Shown here one piece after another: positions 58,165 to 64,000 of a DNA stretch of 64,000 nt (the stretch's first letter is position 1; each line of letters starts with the position of its first letter). This DNA is from Nageia nagi (taxonomy: Eukaryota; Pinophyta). The DNA lies in NCBI GenBank assembly GCA_050084985.1, contig JBITNC010000001.1, positions 63,798,001-63,862,000 on the forward strand. Reading direction: 5' to 3'. A model generated the notes under the pieces. It was not told the origin of the DNA. It saw only the letters and a list, made by a program, of their open reading frames with translations, and searched no databases. The position numbers and the translations under genes are program-made.

Positions 58165-59484
58165 ATGGGACCTAGAAAAGCTCTGTCATATAACTTGATG
58201 TCAAACATGGATAAAGCTCAACCTAAAGAGGAATTGGAGAGCTCCCAAGAGACCAGTGAAGCTCGTATTCAAAATCTTGATGACACCTCCATTTCTACCT
58301 CATCAAATGCTTCAATCACTAGTCCCAGCTCATCGAAGCGCTTGATTCCTCTCCTGACCAATACACAACCAAGTTTCCAAAACCAACTTGTTGTGCAAAC
58401 ACAATCTTCATCACAACCACAACAAGGTCCTCAACCACAAGTTGGAGCTAATCCGTAACAAAGGAGAAGAATGGCCAATCCACCTTTTGCGCCTCCCGCC
58501 TGGTTGAGATCAAGTCCTATCAGTGTTTTTGGAGCTCGGAATGAAATCCCAAAGGATTAGTAGAAACACTTTCAGAAGGACAACCCTAATAGCCTCACGT
58601 TAGCGGAAGACCACATCTAGTTGTATATCGACACATTGACCAGACTCTACATTGAACATGAGGATGTGGCATGCGGAATGTTTCCATCCACTCTAGAGGG
58701 CCGCGCCCGAGATTGGTATCTCAGGCTCACTTCAAGATCTATCACATCATGGACTTAACTAGAAGAAGCATTCTTGCAAAGATTTCAAGTACCGGTGGAT
58801 CCGGATGTATTATATCACCAGTTTGTAACTAATAAAAAGTTACAAGGTGAACCAGTTAGGAATTTCAATGATAGGTTCTAGAATGCTTATGGAAAAGCAG
58901 TGTAGCTCCATACTGTCTCTGCTGCCAAAGCATTATGCATGTACATACAACCACTTGATCCCCTCACAACAGCCTTCATAAGAAGAGAAGCGGGTACCAT
59001 GACACTACAACGGGCTTATGCCTCTGCAGCTACTATTGAAAGGCAACTTACTCAAAATATTGAGGGAGAAAAGGCCACCAATCTCATGCATTTGTTGGGT
59101 AATTTGAGCGTGAATGCTGCTACTATTCCTTCACAACCTGCTACTCTAATTCCTACACAAGCATCATTACCAAATATCCCAATGACTTCAAACGCAGTTC
59201 AGCCTAACCCCTTGGCCCTCACTCATACCACACATTCTTCTCCATTCGTTCCGGTACCCAATAACCCCACTTCATCCACTTCATTGTCGTCCACTCCACT
59301 GAGAATTGACCACATCACCCAACTCATCACTCACTTGTCACAACCTTCCCATCCTAACCCCACGCACAATCCTTCAGGGCAAGGAGAGCTTAACGTGCTC
59401 AAACAATTCTTGGGCTTGCTCGCAAAAGACACAAAGGATCTTGAGCTGCCCAAGAAAGACCAACAACTTGTTAAGAAGGAATAA
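58165..59484 (+). pseudogene. Element E gag, broken
   Basis: One frame from ATG 58165 to 59484 interrupted by stops (58456 TAA, a TAG pair near 58558 and others). The capsid region around 58640-58890 reads DVACGMFPSTLEGRARDWYL and FQVPVDPDVLYHQF, the retrotransposon gag signature. It is followed by TMTLQRAYASAATIE and a Pro/Thr/Ser-rich tail. A CxxH..H..C motif (CRIHNVAHSEVTCPEF, about 59785-59830) lies downstream in a shifted region. Confidence 0.8.
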
Positions 59485-59874
59485 AAACTCGCCAGGCGAG
59501 AAAGGTAGTTGGCCAAGAGGGAAAAGGATTAGGATGACTTCAAGACACTCCTGACTAAAATGGTGGAAAACAATAGATGTCATAACAATGTAGGGTTCAA
59601 TCAATAGCCTGCACCCAATAATGATCGCCAGCACAATCCCAACTTTCAGAGGGGAAACAAACATTGGAACACTGGTCCTAACAATGGCACAGGTGTAGTA
59701 CCCAATCCAATAACAAGAGATCCAAGGCCCTCTCAAGTAAATAACACTGATTTGACAGAGATTGCGTTAACCACTTGGTGTAGGATTCACAATGTTGCCC
59801 ATTCAGAGGTTACTTGTCCAGAGTTCACTTGCACTATCAATATGCTTCACCAAGGAAGGAACAATTAGGAGCTC

Positions 59875-60880
59875 ATGCAACCAGATGAATCCGAGTTCCC
59901 AAATACCCACACTGACACTTTAATGTTTGAGGTGTACACAACGATTGAAGATGAGTCACAAGAAGTACCAGAGACTACCCCAACCATCTCTCAGCCTGTT
60001 TTTGCTACACAAGAGAATCCTAGGAGATTCGGTTATGCTTTCAAGAGAAGGGATCGAGAGCCATTGACCGAGCCCAATCCTCCTAATGATCTCCAGGTGC
60101 CTCCAAATCAAGTGTCTTCAAATAATCCCCCTCCACCTAGCTCGGTTGCACAACCAAGCATTCTTTAGAGACAACCAATGTCCAGTATTCCTAGACCCCA
60201 ACAGGCCCAACCATTACAAGGGAGAACCCTTCATCAAGGCCAGATGGGGAATACTAGTAAGAAACAGACCCAAGCTGGGGAAGAGTTGAGTGAGACCCCT
60301 TTTGACATCATGGAGTCTCTAAAGCATGCTAAAATCAGTATGAACCTGATGGATTTATTGGAGTATGAAAAGCCTCACGAGCAGGTCATTAATCATCTCA
60401 AATCTAAGCGGACACAGAAGAAAGAATGGAGGAAAGTTTCAGAACAACAAGTGCAATTAACTTCCCCACCAGCTGTTGAAGACCCTGTGGTTTCTTACGT
60501 CCAAATGGCTCTGGAGAAAGCTAAGACACATAGGCCAAGAAGAGCAATTCCTCCATTCTTGATCACATTGAGGGTGGCCGGTAAGAACTTCATAACTGTA
60601 TGATGGACTCTAGTGTAGGAGCAAACATAATGCCATGGGAAGTTTGTAAGGCATTGAACCTACCCATTGTGAATAGCCTTGATGGTATCACTCAACTGGA
60701 TGACACGCCAGTGAAAGTAGTGGGAATGATCCACAACTTACGCAACCAGATTGCGTCCGAACCAAGAATTAAAAGAGATATAGATGTAGAAGTGTTTCAT
60801 ATACCACCCAAGTATGGGATGTTGCTTAGCAGAGATTGGTCAGAGATGTTGAATGGATTTTGGTCCACGTGTTTTAAGTA
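59875..60880 (+). pseudogene. Element E post-gag linker and aspartic protease, broken
   Basis: A Pro/Gln-rich linker (59875-60300) precedes FLITLRVAGKNFITV and, in a shifted frame from 60600, MDSSVGANIMPWEVCKALNL. This is the protease active-site region, where the usual DSGA reads DSSV. IPPKYGMLLSRDW follows. The frame change lies between 60595 and 60603. Confidence 0.65.
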
Positions 60881-61084
60881 TTTATGGCTACCATGGAGAG
60901 GCTTGCCCAATCAAATTAAGGTACAAGGAGAGCCATACCTTAGAGACCTCATCACCGACTATAACAACATCAATCAAGTAGTAGTAGTAGAACGAGATTT
61001 GGGTATTTATTGCCTTGAAGTTAATAGACCATCTTCTACTGCCAATCCTACCCTACCCCCATGTCCTACTCCTACCATTGTCAA

Positions 61085-61450
61085 AACCAAGCAACTAGAG
61101 ACTAAATGCTGGATTCTCAGGTTTGATGGATCTAGATCCAAGATGGGTGGAGGAGCCGGAATTGAACTCCAAAACCCAAAGGGTAAGAGATATCAAGCTT
61201 CTTTCAGACTCGAATTTCCTTGCACTTGCAACTCAGCAGAATATGAAGCTTTAGTCCAAGGCATGAGGATGGCACTAGCGAAAGGTGTTGAAAACTTGCT
61301 AGTGATGGGAGATTCGAAACTAGTCGTCCGACAGATTAAAGGCCAGTAGGAGTGTAAGGAAGACCTCCTCGCTCAGTACAGAGCACGAACATTGAGCCTT
61401 ATTGAAGATTTCAAGGCTTTCAACATCAAGACAGTGCCTAGAAGATAGAA
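61085..61450 (+). pseudogene. Extra RNase H-like domain upstream of RT
   Basis: Reads CWILRFDGSRSKMGGGAGIE, CNSAEYEALVQGMRMAL, VMGDSKLVVRQIKGQ (stop at 61347) and ending RQNVVANSLVVVAS. Catalytic Asp (FDGS), Glu (SAEYEAL) and Asp (MGDSKL) are present. The fourth position, usually ADALA, reads ANSLV. This is the archaeal-type RNase H of Tat/Ogre elements. It lies before RT here rather than after the first RNase H. Confidence 0.8.
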
Positions 61451-61454
61451 TGTT

Positions 61455-62620
61455 GTGGCAAACTCATTGGTAGTGGTAGCTAGTACTTTTCAACCTCCGG
61501 AGAATAGCAAGTTAAAAAGATTCACTATTCAAATGTTGTATTCACCTTCTGTGCCAGACAACATCGGGGCAATTCAGATTTTTGATGATGACAAACAGAT
61601 TGAGAACTTCATGGCTAGTAAAGGAGTTTTTACCTCTCAGTGTATAGAAGACGAAAATACTAACAAAGATGAAGGTCATCTGGAGGATGACAATGATGAG
61701 TACATGAATGGCATCCTCCAGCTGAAAACAAATAAGCTTCCAAGGGGAATCATTTATCTTGAGAGATTGTTCAATCAAGATGTTATACAGAAGAATAGAC
61801 CCAAGGAGCATATTGATGTTGAGGAGACGGAGAAAATAAATTTGGGGACAGATCAAGACCCCCAGTACATACTCATTGGCAAATCTTGCCAAGGCAAGCT
61901 TAGAGAAGAGATTATTAAAGCTTGCCAAGAATACATTGACGTGATCGCCTGCACCTATGAACAGCTCAAAACTTATAATCCAAGGATAATCACACATACT
62001 ATACCTTTGAAGCCGGGAGCCAGACCCTTCAAACAGAAATAGAGGGTGTTAAATCCTTTGTTAGAACCCATGGTCTTCTAAGAAGTCCAAAAATTGTTCA
62101 AATTGGGAATTATTATCCCGGTTAGACATTCTACATGGGTCACCAACATTGCCCTTGTCCGGAAGAATTTTGGGGAGATAAGGGTGTGCATTGATTTCCG
62201 GCATCTTAATTAGGCCTCTGAGAAGGACAACTACCAACTTCCATCACTCAATGAAGTCCTTCAGATGGTGAATGATGCCCAGATGATGTCCTTCTTAGAT
62301 GGGTACTCCGGTTACAACCAAGTCCTGGTGGATGAGAAGGATAGATTGAAGACCGCCTTCCCCACCAAGTGGGGAACATTCGCATAAAGTCGTATGCCAT
62401 TTGGATTTATAAACATCGGTGCCACATTTTAGAGGGCCATGGACTTCGCATTCAAGGGGATGGTAGGCAAGAATATTGTCATCTACATGGATGACTTGAC
62501 TGTGTATTCCAAGGACTTGAACGACCATTCACAACATTTAAGAAAAATCTTCCAAAGATGCTGAGAATTTGGAATATCCCTCAACCCCAAGAAATGCATA
62601 TTCGGAGTCACCAAGGGAAG
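61455..62620 (+). pseudogene. Element E reverse transcriptase and its N-terminal extension, broken
   Basis: An open stretch 61455-62042 holds the linker with PGARPFKQK at the RT start. RT then reads STWVTNIALVRK, CIDFRHLN, LDGYSGYNQV, MPFGFIN and the catalytic IVIYMDDLTVYSKD (YMDD at 62484-62495). Stops near 62040, 62215, 62386, 62431 and 62563 break it. Confidence 0.85.
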
Positions 62621-63290
62621 GTTGTTGGGTCACATCATCTTAGACAAGGGAATTTCTATCGATCCTGAGGGGGTAATAGCCATTAAAAAAATTTCTTTCC
62701 CATGCACTTTGAAAGAACTCAGATCTTTCATAGGGAAGATCAATTTTGTCCGTAAGTTCATCTTGGGGTATGCTAAGATTGTGAAACCCCTGACATCAAT
62801 GATGAAGGATGCCAAGATAAAATGGACAAATGGGGCAAAGAAAGCCTTTCATGATATCAAAAAGGCTATCACCAAAGCACCGGTCCTCACCAGCTCAGAT
62901 TATAAGAAAGCCTTCTATCTATATTCTTTTGCCTCGGAACATTCAGTAGTTGGGGTGTTGACTTAGAAAGATGATGAAGAGAGAGAGAAGCCCATTGCAT
63001 TCATGAGTGCCCTATTAAAAGACGATGTTTTTAATTATCCCATGTTAGATAAGCAGGCATATGCCTTGGTTCGAGCAGTGAAGAAGTTCCACCACTATAT
63101 CTTGCGCAGTCCTATAATTGCTGTAGTACCTGACCCAGCTATTAAGAATTTGCTCTCATAGCAAGAGTTAGGGGTTCAGAAGGGCAATTGGGTGTCTACT
63201 TTGCAAGAGTTTGATTTGACCATCCAGCCGATGAAAATTATAAGAGGTCAAGGACTCTCTCAAACCCTTGCATCCTGTCAAGATGAAAAG
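62621..63290 (+). pseudogene. Element E thumb and RNase H, broken
   Basis: LGHIILDKGISIDPEGVIAI, LRSFIGKINFVRKFI and KKAFHDIKKAITKAPVL are the RT thumb/connection. FYLYSFASEHSVVGVL, PIAFMSALL and YPMLDKQAYALVRAVKKFHHYI are the ordinary Ty3 RNase H, with a stop at 62964. Confidence 0.8.
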
Positions 63291-63735
63291 ACATCTGAGT
63301 TTCTAAACAACAACACAGGTTCAACTTCAAATGTTTTGCAGATTTCTACTTCACCTCAGTCTTGGTATACTGAGGTTGTACAATACATTACCTTGGGAGA
63401 ATACCCTCCCAAATTTGTCTCAGCTCAGAAAAGAGCCTTAAGGTATAAAGCGGCCAAGTTTATAATTAGAGAAGGGGTCCTCCACAAGATGAATTTCCAT
63501 GGATTGTACTTAAGATGCCTAAAAAAGAAGGAAGCCCACAAAATTCTTGAAGAGTTTCATAACAAGGAGGGTGAAACCGGCCATGCACCAGGAAATGCTT
63601 TGGCTCACTAAATATTGCATGCTGGTTACTATTGGCTGTACCTGTTCAGAGATGCCCACCAATATGCCAAGACCTGTCACGATTGTCAGACCGCACCTGG
63701 GAGAGAGAAACCCTAACTCCTTTTATACCACAATT
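63291..63735 (+). pseudogene. Element E integrase zinc-binding domain (truncated)
   Basis: LRYKAAKFIIREGVLHKMNF, then HKILEEFH and a broken GYYWLYLFRDAHQYAKTCHDCQ give the H-H-C-C zinc module. The frame breaks near 63609. The catalytic core is absent because the sequence changes to another element near 63740. Confidence 0.7.
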
Positions 63736-63740
63736 CAAGG

Positions 63741-64000
63741 AGATAATAAATCCTAGCTGTTACAATCTACAATCTGCCCATCCAATATTTTTGATGCAAA
63801 ACTGCTCTTAACATACTCTGCCAAAATTTTTGCCTTCCAATGTGCATTTACATCAGTCAGAACATGAAACGAAGGGTTTATGGATAGTGCATGAGCTGTT
63901 GTATTAGCTTTTCCCTTCACGAACTGAATTTGGAAATCATAGACCTGCAACTTAGAGACCCACTTCTGTTGTCTATCGCTTAATTCTCTCTGTCCAAGGA
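63741..64000 (-). pseudogene. Chromovirus RNase H fragment, minus strand
   Basis: Minus-strand reading from 63999: LSDRQQKWVSKLQVYDFQIQ, VKGKANTTAHALS, then WKAKILAEYVKSSFASKILD to TAG at about 63753. It parallels the RNase H/linker of the element at 43147 but is a distinct, less decayed copy. It breaks off inside the linker, so it joins E through a rearrangement or a truncated insertion. Its other end lies outside the window. Confidence 0.75.

Larger units (their letters stand above)
55572..63740 (+). mobile_element. Element E: Tat-type Ty3 retrotransposon, 3' part missing
   Basis: 5' LTR 55572-58088, primer-binding site 58093, gag from 58165, protease about 60600, an RNase H-like domain about 61085-61450, RT about 62040-62620, a second RNase H about 62620-63290 and the integrase zinc-binding part to about 63720. 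Sequence then changes to an unrelated minus-strand chromovirus piece. Many stops and frameshifts show that it is inactive. Two RNase H domains place it with the Tat/Ogre branch of non-chromovirus Ty3 elements. Confidence 0.82.

Noticed and set aside
1-64000. tRNA, rRNA or organellar inserts
   Set aside because: No cloverleaf with A/B boxes, no rRNA core sequence and no plastid or mitochondrial gene was recognised by eye. A tRNAscan or BLAST run would be decisive.

Overview
The window looks like nuclear DNA of a seed plant with a very large genome, most likely a gymnosperm such as a conifer. One conserved single-copy gene is spread over at least 54.9 kb, with introns of 10-18 kb filled by nested Ty3-type retroelements. 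There are no operons, rRNA or tRNA genes, or bacterial signals. The exact species cannot be read from the sequence.

Host gene. Eleven exons on the + strand (1-49, 10945-11034, 11283-11333, 29821-29952, 30624-30713, 40411-40484, 40646-40848, 41232-41275, 41382-41431, 53738-53783, 54823-54873) join in phase to 293 codons. They encode the middle of an actin-related protein of the plant ARP9 / INO80-Arp8 type. The gene runs off both window ends. Its second intron (11035-11282) is of the GC-AG class.

Repeats, region by region. Intron 1 (50-10944) holds an old LTR (from 838) split by unit A (2076-10107). Intron 3 (11334-29820) holds an LTR fragment (12028), a LINE fragment, unit B (14801-23291, minus) split by a solo LTR (18175-19400), a short LTR (23550-24675), a second solo LTR (25448-26663) and a decayed hAT transposase (about 26.9-28.6 kb, minus). 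Intron 5 (30714-40410) holds LTR C (about 32217-35051, minus), a solo LTR (36392-37557) and a LINE tail. Intron 9 (41432-53737) holds unit D (42597-51847), split by a chromovirus-type Ty3 element with both LTRs (43147-49085). The last intron holds element E (from 55572), a Tat-type Ty3 element with a 2.5-kb LTR, primer-binding site, gag, protease, an extra RNase H, RT, RNase H and the start of integrase. E ends in a foreign chromovirus fragment at the window edge.

Main result. A, B, B2, C, D and the LTR of E all start with an imperfect palindrome of the type TGTTGTGC-NN-GCACAACA followed by a conserved C-rich/GGGACC block. They continue into arrays of degenerate, often hairpin-forming modules and, where the end can be placed, finish in ..AACA. 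A, B and D have exact 5-bp target duplications (TGATC, CAATT, GATTC) yet no second LTR. A and B carry, between the module array and the 3' promoter segment, homologous copies of an unrecognised protein of roughly 1,000 residues. The best reading is a family of LTRs that acquired a protein-coding gene with its own promoter in the U3 part, now present as solo LTRs. This is an inference; alternatives are given in the findings.
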